Below, piece by piece: positions 1 to 6,709 of a stretch of 45,909 nucleotides of DNA (positions within the stretch are counted from its first letter, which is position 1; each line of letters opens with the position of its first letter). Origin of the DNA: Gammaproteobacteria bacterium (GTDB lineage: Bacteria; Pseudomonadota; Gammaproteobacteria; Steroidobacterales; PWYM01); the NCBI GenBank assembly GCA_003567475.1, contig PWZL01000037.1:1-45909 (forward strand), written 5' to 3'. The position numbers were made by a program, and so were the translations under genes. The notes below the pieces were generated by a model. It was given only the letters and a program-made list of their open reading frames with translations. It was not told the DNA's origin and ran no database searches.

Positions 1-98
1 CTGAAGGGCCCTTGAAGACTACAAGGTTGATAGGCTGGGTGTGGAAGCGCAGTAATGTGTGAAGCTAACCAGTACTAATTGCCCGTGAGGCTTGACCA
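1..98 (+). rRNA. 23S ribosomal RNA, 3' end (partial)
   Basis: The first ~98 bases match the conserved 3' end of bacterial 23S rRNA: the GTGTGGAAGCGCAGTAATGTG stem region is followed by GAAGCTAACCAGTACTAATT and the terminal CCGTGAGGCTTGACC. The gene begins left of the window. The 3' boundary is estimated from the E. coli end (GAGGCTTAACC) and may be off by a few bases. A spacer of about 150 bases with no tRNA separates it from 5S; I see no gene in that spacer. Confidence 0.95.
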
Positions 99-249
99 TA
101 TAACACCCAAGCAGTCTGGCTGGGTCCTTGATGGACCGGCCCGATGCGGATGGTGCGGTCGCAAGTCGATTTGACACAGATCCCATCGCATCAGAACTAC
201 ACCAGATTCAGGGCGCAGGCGCGCACATGAACGTCTGCCCCAACCGGTT

Positions 250-368
250 TGCCTGGCGGCAATAGCGAGCGGGAACCACCCGATCCCATTCCGAACTCGG
301 AAGTGAAAACGCTCAGCGCCGATGGTAGTGTGGGGTCTCCCCATGTGAGAGTAGGACACCGCCAGGCT
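250..368 (+). rRNA. 5S ribosomal RNA
   Basis: Begins TGCCTGGCGGCAATAGCG and ends CACCGCCAGGC, so the two ends pair as the 5S helix I. The internal CCGAACTCGGAAGTGAAA and GCGCCGATGGTAGTGTGGGG blocks are hallmark 5S sequence. It is the last gene of an rRNA operon, 150 bases behind 23S. The 3' base is approximate. Confidence 0.95.
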
Positions 369-379
369 CTTGATTCGAA

Positions 380-417
380 CCCCCGGTCGCGCAAGCGGTC
401 GGGGGTTTTGTTTTTTC
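380..417 (+). terminator. Intrinsic terminator of the rRNA operon
   Basis: CCCCCGGTCGC and GCGGTCGGGGG form an 11-bp stem, with two G-U wobbles and a GCAA-type loop, followed directly by TTTTGTTTTTT. It sits about 12 bases behind the 5S rRNA, where an rRNA operon terminator is expected. Confidence 0.9.
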
Positions 418-477
418 TGGCGCCGCGATACCGTGGGGCAGCGTCCTGTCGACGAGCTTGCAGAAGGTGGACCTCCA

Positions 478-1161
478 GTGGCACTTGAACTCTATTACTG
501 GCCGACTCCGAATGGCTGGAAAATCACCATTTTTCTGGAAGAGGCCGGGCTGGACTATCGTATCGTGCCGGTCAACATTGGTCGCGGCGAGCAGTTTGAA
601 GAAGCCTTTCTTCGGCTCAGTCCCAACAATCGCATGCCGGTCATCGTCGATCCTGAAACCGGTGCCAGCGTGTTTGAGTCCGGCGCCATTCTTGTCTACC
701 TGGCGGAGAAGACCGGGCGGTTCCTGGCGCCGAGCGGTCCGGCGCGGATCGCCGCGCTGGAGTGGCTGTTCTGGCAGGTTGGCGGCCTCGGGCCGATGGG
801 CGGGCAGCTGGGCCATTTCCGGAATTACGCCCAGGTGAAGCTCGACTACGCCATCGAACGCTATGCCAACGAGTACGATCGTCTGCTCTCGGTCCTCGAG
901 CGGCGGTTGTCAACAGTCCCCTTTCTGGCTGGAACTGACTACAGCATCGCCGACATGGCCACCTGGCCCTGGCTGCAGCCGCATGAGCGGCTTGGCCAGT
1001 CGCTTGACCCCTACCCGGCGGTGCGGCGTTGGTTCGATACCCTGGCTGCGCGTCCGGGTGTGCAACGCGGCCTCGAGGCTGGCAGCGAGCTGCGCGAAGC
1101 GGGCGGGCTCGACGATGAGGCGCGCCGGGTGCTGTTCGGCCAGAAGGGCCGGCGTTCCTGA
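478..1161 (+). CDS. Glutathione S-transferase, nu-class/YfcG-like
   Basis: A 227-residue soluble protein with an N-terminal thioredoxin-like GST domain (about residues 1-85) and an all-helical C-terminal domain. The opening YYWPTPNGWKITIFLEE and the LSPNNRMPVIVD segment match the E. coli YfcG/YghU group. The Thr and Asn of the TPN motif replace the usual catalytic Tyr/Ser, and members are glutathione-dependent disulfide-bond oxidoreductases. The GTG start at 478 is chosen because AAGGTGG lies 7 bases upstream and because residues upstream of it overlap the terminator and show no GST homology. Its stop overlaps the next GST gene by one base, so the two are translationally coupled. The family is secure; the substrate is unknown. 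Confidence 0.9.
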   Translation: MALELYYWPTPNGWKITIFLEEAGLDYRIVPVNIGRGEQFEEAFLRLSPNNRMPVIVDPETGASVFESGAILVYLAEKTGRFLAPSGPARIAALEWLFWQVGGLGPMGGQLGHFRNYAQVKLDYAIERYANEYDRLLSVLERRLSTVPFLAGTDYSIADMATWPWLQPHERLGQSLDPYPAVRRWFDTLAARPGVQRGLEAGSELREAGGLDDEARRVLFGQKGRRS

Positions 1162-1787
1162 TGCGTCTGTACGACTGCACCCCGGCGCCCAGCCCCCGCC
1201 GGGTGCGGATCTTCCTGGCCGAGAAAGGACTCGAGCTGCCCCGCGTCGAGGTCGACCTGGCCGCCGGCGAGCAATACGGCACGGCATTCCGTGCCATCAA
1301 TCCGCGCTGCACGGTACCGGTGCTGGTGCTCGATGATGGCACCGCGCTTGGTGAGACCCTGGCGATCTGCCACTATCTCGAGGAGGTCTACCCGACGCCC
1401 GCACTGTTCGGTCAGGATGCGCTCCAGCGCGCGCGGGTCCTCGAGTGGAATGCGCGCATCGAAGTCGAGGGCCTGCTGGCGATCGCCGAGGCCTTCCGCA
1501 ACCGGTCGCGCGGTTTCCGCGACCGTGCGCTGACGGGGCCTGACGCCTACGCGCAGCTCCCCGAGCTCGTCGAACGCGGGCGCCGTCGCGCCGAGGTGTT
1601 TTTCGATCTCCTCGATGCCCACCTGGCCGCGACGCCGTATGTCGTTGGCAGTCACTACACTCTGGCCGACATGACCGCCTTGGTCGCGGTGGATTTCGCG
1701 GGCTGGATCAAGCTGGACATTGGCGAGCGCCGGCATCTCGCGCGCTGGCACCGGGCAGTTTCGGCGCGACCCAGCGCTGCGGCCTGA
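1161..1787 (+). CDS. Glutathione S-transferase family protein
   Basis: A 208-residue GST. The N-terminal domain opens MRLYDCTPAPSPRRVRIFLAE, the usual beta-alpha-beta with a SPRRVR segment at the glutathione-site position. It continues with VPVLVLDDGTALGETLAICHYLEE, which carries the cis-Pro and the E-(T/S) gamma-glutamyl-binding pair. The C-terminal helical domain contains GSHYTLADMTALVAV, the conserved N-capping/hydrophobic-staple region. Its ATG overlaps the stop of the preceding GST by one base (ATGA arrangement), so both are probably made from one mRNA. It is clearly not a recent copy of its neighbour, since the sequences differ throughout. Substrate and class cannot be assigned from sequence alone. 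Confidence 0.88.
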   Translation: MRLYDCTPAPSPRRVRIFLAEKGLELPRVEVDLAAGEQYGTAFRAINPRCTVPVLVLDDGTALGETLAICHYLEEVYPTPALFGQDALQRARVLEWNARIEVEGLLAIAEAFRNRSRGFRDRALTGPDAYAQLPELVERGRRRAEVFFDLLDAHLAATPYVVGSHYTLADMTALVAVDFAGWIKLDIGERRHLARWHRAVSARPSAAA

Positions 1788-1835
1788 CTCACCGCCTTCG
1801 CGCGCGTCGCGCGCCGGCGCCCCGCTGGCCGCGGC

Positions 1836-2612
1836 TCACCCGATCCGAGTTCCTGGCACCAGCCAGCGGTCGGGATCCTCGCCGCCCCTGAGCACCGTGA
1901 TCCTGAAAGCCTCCGCGAGTGTCGCGTCGGCGAACACGTCGGCTGGCGTCCCGTGCGCCAGCATCCGGCCCTCCAGTAGCAGCATCACTTCATCGCAGAA
2001 GCGCGCCGCGAGCGAGAGATCATGCAGCACTGCAACGACCAGACGTCCGCCGCGCGCATAGTCGCGCAGTACCTCCATGATGTGCAGCTGGTGGTAGGGG
2101 TCAAGACTCGCGGTGGGTTCGTCGACCAGCAGCACCGGGGCCTCGACAGCCAGTGCGCGGGCAAGCAGAACCCGCGCGCGCTCGCCCCCGGAGAGGCGAT
2201 CCACCCGACGCGCCGCAAAGTCCTGGACATCGGCCATCTTCAAGGCTCGAGTAACCGCCGCCGCGTCGGTCGCCGTCGGTGGGGCACCGAAGCGCCGGTG
2301 CGGCAGTCGCCCCAACATGACCAGTTCGGCTGCGGGCAGCGGCCAGTGCGCGACATGCCCCTGGGGCAGATAGGCCAGCCGGCGCGCCCGCGAGCGCGGC
2401 GGGGTCTTCGCAAGCGCGCGCCCATCGAGACGGACCTCGCCTCGACAGGGCACGAGCCCTGCGAGTGCCCGGAGCAATGTCGTCTTGCCGGCGCCGTTCG
2501 GCCCGACCAGGCCCACCAATCGCCCCCCAGGGCAGGCCAGCGTGGTCTCGTGCAGGACTTCCCGGCCACCGAGGGTGACCGCCACGGCGCGCGCGTCCAG
2601 CAAGCTCACCAT
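1836..2612 (-). CDS. btuD: Vitamin B12 ABC transporter ATP-binding protein (BtuD-type)
   Basis: A 258-residue ABC ATPase of the FecCDE/BtuCDF family. Visible motifs are Walker A GPNGAGKTTLLRAL (about 37-50), Q-loop YLPQG, signature LSGGERARVLLARAL, Walker B VLLVDEPTASLD and the switch histidine in VLHD. It would form the cytoplasmic homodimer that powers the BtuC permease. Its ATG lies inside the last codons of the upstream permease gene (7-base overlap), so translation is coupled. The whole set lies downstream of a cobalamin riboswitch, which is the reason for calling cobalamin or cobinamide rather than an iron chelate as substrate. Known family members for haem, iron-siderophore and B12 are hard to separate on the ATPase alone. 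Confidence 0.9.
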   Translation of the reverse strand: MVSLLDARAVAVTLGGREVLHETTLACPGGRLVGLVGPNGAGKTTLLRALAGLVPCRGEVRLDGRALAKTPPRSRARRLAYLPQGHVAHWPLPAAELVMLGRLPHRRFGAPPTATDAAAVTRALKMADVQDFAARRVDRLSGGERARVLLARALAVEAPVLLVDEPTASLDPYHQLHIMEVLRDYARGGRLVVAVLHDLSLAARFCDEVMLLLEGRMLAHGTPADVFADATLAEAFRITVLRGGEDPDRWLVPGTRIG

Positions 2613-3649
2613 GCCTGCCTCCGACTGCGTACGATGAGAAACAGGAAAAACGGCGCGCCGAGCATGGCCGTGACCACGCCAAGCTTGAGCTCGGGCCCCG
2701 GCGGCAGGCTGCGCACGAGCAGGTCAGCCGCCAGCAGGAGCACGGCACCGGCCAGGGCCGAAGGCAGCAGCAGTCGCGCCGGGCGATACCCGACCAGCGG
2801 ACGCAACAAGTGCGGCACCACCAGCCCCACGAACCCGACCACGCCGGTCACGGCCACCGCCGCCCCGACCGCCAGCGCAGTGCCCGCGATCACCCGGAGC
2901 TGGACCGCACCCGGCGAGAATCCCAGGCTGCGGGCTGCATCCGACCCCAGCGTCAAGGCATCGAGGCCCCGCGCGGCAGTCGCGATCAGCAGCCCACCGG
3001 CCAGCATCAGCGGCAGCGCGAGCTGCACCTGCACCATGCTGCGATCAGCCAGCGAACCGAGCATCCAGAAAATGATCTCCATGATGGCGTAAGGGCTGGG
3101 CGCGAAATTCAGCGCCAGTGAGGTCATCGCGCCGGCGAAGGCGTTTATCGCCACGCCGGCGAGGATGATGGTGAGCAGCTCGGGGCTCCGCCCGGCCAGC
3201 AGATACAGCACCCCGAGGGCCAGAGCACTGCCGATCACCCCGCCCACCGGCACCAGCCAGGCCCCGGCGCTCGCCAGTCCGAAATAAAACACCACCACCG
3301 CACCGAGCGCCGCACCACTGGACGCGCCGAGGATGCCCGGTTCGGCAAGCGGGTTGCGCAGCAGCCCCTGCAGCGCCGCGCCGCATAGCCCCAGGGTGGC
3401 GCCGACCAGCAGGCCCAGCAGCGTTCGCGGCAGCCGCACTTCCTCGAGGATCAGTCGGGCCGTGTCGGGGTCACGCTGCCAGAGTGCGGGCAGATCCCAG
3501 AGCGCACCGCCTGCGCCACGTCCGAGCACTAACGAAAGCCCGGTCGCCACGATGAGCAGGGCCACGAGCAAGGTGCATACCACGCCCAGCGACAGCCTGC
3601 CGGTCGGGCCGCTCACGCCGTCACCGCCGCTGCGCTCTGTCGTTGGCAC
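2606..3649 (-). CDS. btuC: Vitamin B12 ABC transporter permease (FecCD/BtuC family)
   Basis: A 347-residue inner-membrane permease with about ten hydrophobic segments. Family markers are RLPRTLLGLLVGATL followed by GAALQGLLRNPLAEPGILG (the QGLLRNPLA signature) and the late GVVGFVGLVVPHLLRPLVG, which is the cytoplasmic coupling region contacting the ATPase. The GTG at 3649 is preferred because GAGGGG lies just upstream and it falls 8 bases after the BtuF stop. A GTG at 3673, overlapping BtuF, is the alternative. It lies between the binding-protein and ATPase genes with overlap to the latter. The substrate call rests on the riboswitch. Confidence 0.9.
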   Translation of the reverse strand: MPTTERSGGDGVSGPTGRLSLGVVCTLLVALLIVATGLSLVLGRGAGGALWDLPALWQRDPDTARLILEEVRLPRTLLGLLVGATLGLCGAALQGLLRNPLAEPGILGASSGAALGAVVVFYFGLASAGAWLVPVGGVIGSALALGVLYLLAGRSPELLTIILAGVAINAFAGAMTSLALNFAPSPYAIMEIIFWMLGSLADRSMVQVQLALPLMLAGGLLIATAARGLDALTLGSDAARSLGFSPGAVQLRVIAGTALAVGAAVAVTGVVGFVGLVVPHLLRPLVGYRPARLLLPSALAGAVLLLAADLLVRSLPPGPELKLGVVTAMLGAPFFLFLIVRSRRQAW

Positions 3650-3656
3650 CCGCCCC

Positions 3657-4532
3657 TCACGGTCGATGCTCACGCTGGGCGGCCCGCGCCGCCTCGCCGA
3701 AGGCCTCCGCCACCTCCAACAGTGCCGGCGTCTCGCAGCCGAGCTGTGCCGAACGCGGTTCGACCACAGTGCGCGTGTCGGCGAAACCGGCCAGCGCCGG
3801 ATGCGCCAGCAGGCTGTTCGCAAGCGAGGGGGCGTCGCGTCGGTACTGCGGAATAATCAACACGTCCGGGCGGGTCCGCAGCAACGTCTCGACCGACAGA
3901 CTGCCCCAGCGATCGAGTCCGAGGCGGGTGGCGATGTTGTCGAGGCCGGCGAGCGTCATCAGCTCATGGGTGAGCCCCTCCCCGGAAGTGAATCCGCCCG
4001 CACGCAGGACCAGGGCCGGCGCCGGCGTTACTGGGGCCGCCGCAGCGATGGCGGCACGCCGGACCTGCAGCTCGGCCACCAGAGCGTCCCCTCGCGGGCC
4101 CTGATCCAAGGCCGCGGCCACCGTCATGATGTGCGCCTCGAGCATGTCGAGGCTGGTTGCAGGGGGGAGCCTGAGCACGCGCAGGCCCAGCCGTTCCAGC
4201 AGCGCCACGGTGAACGGCGCGGTGTAGCTGCCGGCGAGTACGAGATCTGGCGCCAGCGGCAGGATCTGCTCGACCTGACCGTAATTCACCGCCAGGCCCT
4301 CGGCGAGATGGGCGTAGGCCGACTCTTCCGGGTCCGCGCCGAGCCAGCTGATGGAGAGAATCTGCTCGCGGTCGGCAAGCAGCAACAGCAACTGATCGGT
4401 ACACAGATTCAGTGACACGACCCGCTCGGCTGCGATCGCCTGTGGCAGGCCCGCCAGCAGTGCCGAGAGCGCAACCGCCATGGCTGTGCGCCGCCACCGC
4501 CCCGTTGTGCACGGGCGTCGATGCCACGCCAT
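3657..4532 (-). CDS. btuF: Periplasmic cobalamin-binding protein (BtuF-like)
   Basis: A 291-residue type III solute-binding protein (COG0614 group). The N-terminus has a basic n-region, the hydrophobic stretch AVALSALLAGLPQAIA and a likely AIAAE signal cleavage, so the product is exported. The mature start RVVSLNLCTDQLLLLLADRE, together with ISWLGADPEESAY and QVEQILPLAPDLVLAG, is typical of the BtuF lobe. The start at 4532 is chosen to include the full signal peptide, but its GGGAG lies unusually close to the ATG. A Met at 4481 would lose the basic n-region. It is the first gene of the btuFCD operon, 147 bases behind the riboswitch. No outer-membrane BtuB receptor is visible in the window. 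Confidence 0.88.
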   Translation of the reverse strand: MAWHRRPCTTGRWRRTAMAVALSALLAGLPQAIAAERVVSLNLCTDQLLLLLADREQILSISWLGADPEESAYAHLAEGLAVNYGQVEQILPLAPDLVLAGSYTAPFTVALLERLGLRVLRLPPATSLDMLEAHIMTVAAALDQGPRGDALVAELQVRRAAIAAAAPVTPAPALVLRAGGFTSGEGLTHELMTLAGLDNIATRLGLDRWGSLSVETLLRTRPDVLIIPQYRRDAPSLANSLLAHPALAGFADTRTVVEPRSAQLGCETPALLEVAEAFGEAARAAQREHRP

Positions 4533-4679
4533 ACTCCCAGCCTGCCGCCAGGCCGCTGCCACTCCGTACGCTCTGCCTGCAGGCACGCCACATCCCCCGT
4601 TCCAGGTGGTCGGAAGCTGTCGCCGCAACGGATTTCCGCCTGCCCGTGCTGCCCCGGCACCGGCAAGTGACGACCTTGA

Positions 4680-4853
4680 TGGCAGGTTTCCTGGCTCGCA
4701 GCCCCAATGGGATCACGCTGGCCTTCCCGGAAGACTCCAGTGGCCGCTCACGCGCGCGTGCACCCAGGCTGCTCACAGTTGCGGGGACAGCCACAGCGTC
4801 CGGGAGGGTTTGCCTCCCGCTGTGTTCCCTTTTAACCCTCTGCGGGCACCATC
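4680..4853 (-). promoter_or_regulatory. Cobalamin riboswitch (AdoCbl aptamer)
   Basis: Read on the minus strand, the leader carries, in order, GGTTAAAAGGGAACAC, GGCTGTCCCCGCAACTGTGA, GGCCACTGG, CTTCCGGGAAGGCCAGC and the B12 box GCGAGCCAGGAAACCTGCC. These are the conserved blocks of the cobalamin riboswitch in their canonical order and spacing. It precedes btuFCD, so high adenosylcobalamin should shut the importer down. I do not see a clear terminator between the aptamer and btuF, so control is more likely at translation initiation. The 5' edge of helix P1 is approximate. Confidence 0.95.
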
Positions 4854-4860
4854 CCGGGGG

Positions 4861-4889
4861 AACATAGGCTGCGGCTCCCGGCATTGCAA
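4861..4889 (-). promoter_or_regulatory. Sigma70-type promoter for the btu operon
   Basis: On the minus strand TTGCAA (4889-4884) and TATGTT (4866-4861) are separated by 17 bases, placing a start site about 7 bases later, just ahead of the riboswitch. The position is exactly where the riboswitch transcript should begin. It matches 4 of 6 bases at each hexamer. Confidence 0.6.
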
Positions 4890-4920
4890 GGCCGGCGCAT
4901 CGGGGTCGCTGTGGCAAGGA

Positions 4921-4936
4921 TGTGAAATCTGTCACG
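4921..4936. promoter_or_regulatory. CRP/Vfr-like binding site
   Basis: TGTGA-AATCTG-TCACG matches 9 of the 10 palindromic positions of the CRP consensus (TGTGA-N6-TCACA). It lies between the divergent btu promoter and the sigma-factor promoter, centred near -48 of the proposed sigma-gene start site. No crp gene is in view, so the regulator is inferred. Confidence 0.45.
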
Positions 4937-4943
4937 CCCGTGC

Positions 4944-4970
4944 TGAATCCGGCTGGGTCCAGGGAACGAA
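4944..4970 (+). promoter_or_regulatory. Putative ECF-type promoter of the sigma gene
   Basis: TGAATCC (4944-4950), a 16-base spacer, then CGAA (4967-4970). The same hexamer-spacer-CGWA arrangement is found upstream of the DUF4397 lipoprotein gene at 6648, which suggests both are read by the encoded ECF sigma factor. It would leave a leader of roughly 180 bases before the sigma ATG. I see no gene in that leader. Confidence 0.45.
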
Positions 4971-5154
4971 ACAGCCTGTTATGAAATTCATGGCTGACAT
5001 TTTTGGGCCCGTCCAGCAACGGTTTGACTGGGCGACCGCAGGCGGGGGTGGTACCCTTGTGGCCCGATTGCCTCAGGTGGGGTCGCGTGCGCGCGAGCGG
5101 CATGCACCGCGTACCCCCGCCATGGCCCGCGTTCACGGAAAAGATTCCCCGGAC

Positions 5155-5721
5155 ATGACAGCTAGCGTCTTGGAACGGATCGCCGCGGGTGAGGCCGCAG
5201 CGGTTAACGAATGCATGCGTACCTACGGTGGCCTGGTCTGGTCGCTCGCCCTGCGCATGTCGCCCGGGCGTGCCGATGCCGAAGATGCCGTTCAGGAGGT
5301 CTTCATGGACCTCTGGCGCAACGCCGGTGCCTACGACCCCGCCAAGAGTCCGGAAAAAGTCTACATCGCGATGATTGCCCGTCGCCGGTTGATCGATCGT
5401 TGGAGAAGCCGTTCCCGCAGGCTCGAAACCGAGCCGTTGGAGGACAACGAAGCGACGCTGGAGCAGGTTGCCGAGGCCTCGCCGGGCATCAATGCCGAGC
5501 TGGCCGAGGCGATGGCCGTCATCGACGAGCTCGACCCGGAACAGCGCGAGGTCATCCACATGGGTGTGGTCCAGGGGATGACCCACAGCGAGATTGCGCG
5601 CGAGACCGGCAAACCGCTGGGTACGGTGAAAACCCAGATCCGTCGGGGGTTGATGAAGATCCGCGCGCGGCTCGCGCCGGACGGTGAGGGCGGGGAACAC
5701 GCCCGGGGAGCGGAGTGGTGA
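5155..5721 (+). CDS. ECF (sigma70 family group 4) RNA polymerase sigma factor
   Basis: A 188-residue sigma factor with only regions 2 and 4. Region 2 includes ADAEDAVQEVFMDLWRNA, the -10 recognition and core-binding helix, followed by MIARRRLIDRWRSRSRR. Region 4 contains LDPEQREVIHMGVVQGMTHSEIARETGKPL-type helix-turn-helix sequence ending GTVKTQIRRGLMKIRARL. The ATG at 5155 fits the family N-terminus, but GGAAAAG lies rather far upstream. An in-frame ATG at 5122 would add 11 residues. The stop overlaps the anti-sigma gene by four bases. An upstream motif shared with the downstream lipoprotein gene argues for autoregulation. Confidence 0.93.
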   Translation: MTASVLERIAAGEAAAVNECMRTYGGLVWSLALRMSPGRADAEDAVQEVFMDLWRNAGAYDPAKSPEKVYIAMIARRRLIDRWRSRSRRLETEPLEDNEATLEQVAEASPGINAELAEAMAVIDELDPEQREVIHMGVVQGMTHSEIARETGKPLGTVKTQIRRGLMKIRARLAPDGEGGEHARGAEW

Positions 5722-6584
5722 ATCCTCATTGGCGCAGCGAAGAACGGCTGCTCGAGTTGCTTTCGCAGCGAGCGGTCGAGGGCTTGAGTCCGGGCGAAAC
5801 CGCTGAGCTGCGCGAGCAGCTTGCGGCACACCCCAAGGTCGATGCCGACATGTTCGACGAGGCCGCAGCGTGGGTGGCCCTGGCGACACTCGAGCAGGTC
5901 GAGCCGATGCCGGAGGCGCTCTGCCAGAAGATTACGGCAACTTTTGCCGCGCGCACGCCCAGCCTGTCCGTCGTGCCAGGTGGTCATGCACAGGCCAGCG
6001 AGGACCGGCGGCCAGCGACAACAATGCCGGCGCAACCCGCGACCACGCCGCTCTGGCGACGCCCCGCGCCCGCCTGGTTGGCGGCCGCGGCGAGCGTTCT
6101 CATTGCCATCGGGATGTGGCTGCAGGGTCCGGAGCTCGTCGAGCGGGAAGTGGAACGCGTGGTCGAGGTCACGCCGGCGGTGCCAACGCCGGAATTCCGC
6201 CGGGCCGATCTCCTCTCCGCCGATGATCAGCTGATTCGCCGGTCCTGGCAGCTCACCGAGGGGTATGCACACCTCGATGTGCATGGAGATGTCGTGTGGA
6301 GCCCCAGCCGTCAGGAAGGCTACATGCGCTTTGCCGGCCTGCCTGCCAACGATCCGCGCGAGGCGCAGTATCAGCTGTGGATTTTCGACGCGACGCGGGA
6401 TGACAGTTTTCCCGTCGATGGCGGGCTGTTCGACATGCCGGCCAGCGCCGATGAAGTGATCGTGCCGATCCGCACGAACCTCCCGGTACGCGAAGCGGCC
6501 CTGTTCGCACTGACGCGCGAACCTGCCGGCGGCGTAATGGTCTCCAGTCGCGAAGAGTTGCTGCTCATCGCCCAGCCCGACTGA
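5718..6584 (+). CDS. RskA-like membrane anti-sigma factor
   Basis: A 288-residue single-pass protein. A cytoplasmic N-terminal part begins WRSEERLLELLSQRAVEGLS and resembles the short helical anti-sigma domain (RLLELLSxRxxxxLSPxExxEL). A membrane segment PAWLAAAASVLIAIGMW follows at about residues 118-134. The C-terminal part is periplasmic and resembles the RskA domain, with YMRFAGLPANDPREAQYQLWIFD and FALTREPAGGVMVSSREELLLI. The GTG at 5718 gives a GTGA overlap with the sigma stop and a GGGGAG seven bases upstream; GTG 5715 is possible. Known RskA-type factors hold the sigma factor at the membrane until proteolysis releases it. Its pairing with the upstream sigma gene is clear from the overlap. 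Confidence 0.88.
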   Translation: MNPHWRSEERLLELLSQRAVEGLSPGETAELREQLAAHPKVDADMFDEAAAWVALATLEQVEPMPEALCQKITATFAARTPSLSVVPGGHAQASEDRRPATTMPAQPATTPLWRRPAPAWLAAAASVLIAIGMWLQGPELVEREVERVVEVTPAVPTPEFRRADLLSADDQLIRRSWQLTEGYAHLDVHGDVVWSPSRQEGYMRFAGLPANDPREAQYQLWIFDATRDDSFPVDGGLFDMPASADEVIVPIRTNLPVREAALFALTREPAGGVMVSSREELLLIAQPD

Positions 6585-6647
6585 ATGCGCGGGCGGCGCT
6601 TGTCGCTGCGTCGAGCGTCTGTCTCTCACCGCCTTGTCAAGGCTCCA

Positions 6648-6674
6648 TGAATCCATTTTGGCGCTGTCACCGTA
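6648..6674 (+). promoter_or_regulatory. Putative ECF-type promoter of the DUF4397 lipoprotein gene
   Basis: TGAATCC (6648-6654), 16 bases, CGTA (6671-6674). It is the same motif and spacing as in front of the sigma gene at 4944. It ends 35 bases before the lipoprotein ATG and lies in the short gap behind the anti-sigma gene. Confidence 0.45.
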
Positions 6675-6709
6675 GTGTGGTCGTGTCGTTCATTCATGGA
6701 GGATTCAAC

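Noticed and set aside
75-488. Open frames over the rRNA genes
   Set aside because: They overlap 23S, 5S and the terminator, which are conserved RNAs.
3964-5889. Long minus-strand frame across btuF, the riboswitch and the sigma gene
   Set aside because: It runs in a different frame through btuF, through the riboswitch and antisense to the sigma gene. The true genes in this region are well supported.
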